Shown here in pieces: positions 63,574 to 64,000 of a stretch of 64,000 bases of DNA (its first letter is position 1; each line of letters opens with the position of its first letter). This DNA comes from Psococerastis gibbosa (Eukaryota; Arthropoda; Insecta; Psocodea; Psocidae): the NCBI GenBank assembly GCA_963971405.1, contig OZ020488.1, positions 10,047,261-10,111,260 of the forward strand, given 5' to 3'. A program made the translations under genes and the position numbers. Under the pieces are notes generated by a model. It was not told the DNA's origin. It was given only the letters and a program-made list of their open reading frames with translations, and searched no databases.

Positions 63574-63666
63574 CCCCACCAAGAATGTCTCCACCCTCGT
63601 CAGGTCCCCGTCCGACTGTGGCAAGAAGCCGTCAGCTGCAGCACAACCTAGTGCCACCTATGAAAC
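63574..63666 (+). pseudogene. Partial duplicate of the preceding exon
   Basis: 93 bp copy of 63396-63488, same length, about three substitutions (two silent, one Pro-to-Ser). It starts at CCCACCAAGAA and stops at TATGAAAC, just short of the donor. No good acceptor precedes it and the donor was not copied, so it is unlikely to be spliced in. Confidence 0.8.
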
Positions 63667-64000
63667 GAAAAGTATATTTTCTAGTTGTGTGGTCAGTATC
63701 AGTCAATAGGCGTTGCAGTAAGTACAGTTCATTAGCTGTATACGGACTGTAGAAGACGAACTTGAACTGGGAAAGCGCAGCAGCTTTATCAATAAACAGA
63801 AGCCGTCCATTAACTATTACGAAGTTGCGACCTTCAGTCTGAACGTCCATGATAAACAAATAAACAATGGATGTGATCGATTTGCTGTGGGGGCCTCGTA
63901 ACAAAATATACACTGCCATGACCTATTTCCCCCGAGTTGAACCTACTGCAATAATAAAATACATAAATACATCAAGGTCGCCATAAATGTGGCTATGGCG
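63667..64000. other. Intron of the right-edge gene, no gene seen
   Basis: A 95-codon minus ORF (63632-63919) overlaps the exon duplicate and is not supported. Confidence 0.45.

Noticed and set aside
1..64000. CRISPR array, phage, bacterial operon or toxin system
   Set aside because: Splice sites, LINE/SINE/MITE content and lack of operons show a eukaryotic chromosome; the tandem repeats found have no spacer structure.

Overview
The window is eukaryotic: an AT-rich stretch of arthropod-type DNA, most likely insect. The repeat repertoire and the frequent TAGGCCTAC-like words remind me of sap-feeding Hemiptera, but that is an impression and not a proven assignment. Most of the 64 kb is intron or intergenic DNA filled with transposable elements. 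I found no bacterial, phage or CRISPR content.

One host gene is well supported. Six plus-strand exons (819-1047, 1948-2108, 3817-3883, 21066-21230, 27383-27482, 28501-28611) join in a single frame with canonical GT..AG borders. They encode the C-terminal ~276 residues of an NPDC1/CAB-1-like neuronal single-pass membrane protein: acidic and Gln-rich extracellular stalk, one transmembrane helix, and the conserved cytoplasmic tail (LAQSAHMYHYQHQKQQ, then GDYTVYECPGLAS, then TGEMEVKNPLF). The 5' exons lie outside the window. The 17.2-kb intron 3884-21065 is the main landing pad for transposons. A second gene begins near the right edge: exon 63286-63494 with a clean donor, product not recognised. 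Ninety-three bp of that exon are repeated 178 bp downstream. A third, uncertain locus is an 80-107-codon ORF at 55685-55962 behind a strong acceptor. An isolated Inr plus DPE pair at 36817-36850 is a candidate core promoter.

The repeat landscape, by class. Retroelements: a nearly intact minus-strand EN-RT non-LTR element (17675-20019, one in-frame TAG, 8-bp TSD); a second truncated relative (20703-21009, 8-bp TSD) that landed 48 bp before an NPDC1 splice acceptor; several further LINE 3' fragments; and two Penelope-like (GIY-YIG) remnants, each flanked by long inverted arms (17048-20122 and 39223-40266). tRNA-derived SINEs: three families. One copy carries a complete 72-nt cloverleaf with a Pol III terminator (52589-52660). 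DNA elements: about ten short hAT-like elements with 8-bp TSDs (for example 24314-24574, 24999-25316, 27635-27915, 31106-32601 with 31389-32380 nested inside); many fold-back elements ending in GGCGNNNATTCCAC-like termini; and a ~0.8-1 kb element with GCTTTCC termini and TGTC microsatellites, present at about a dozen sites.

Nesting is the main theme: LINE within Penelope arm within hairpin element; fold-back within GCTTTCC element; hAT-like element within hAT-like element; SINE within a duplicated satellite unit. Three unrelated-looking families also share a compact hammerhead-ribozyme-like arrangement with a self-complementary stem III. This is the most interesting candidate system in the window.
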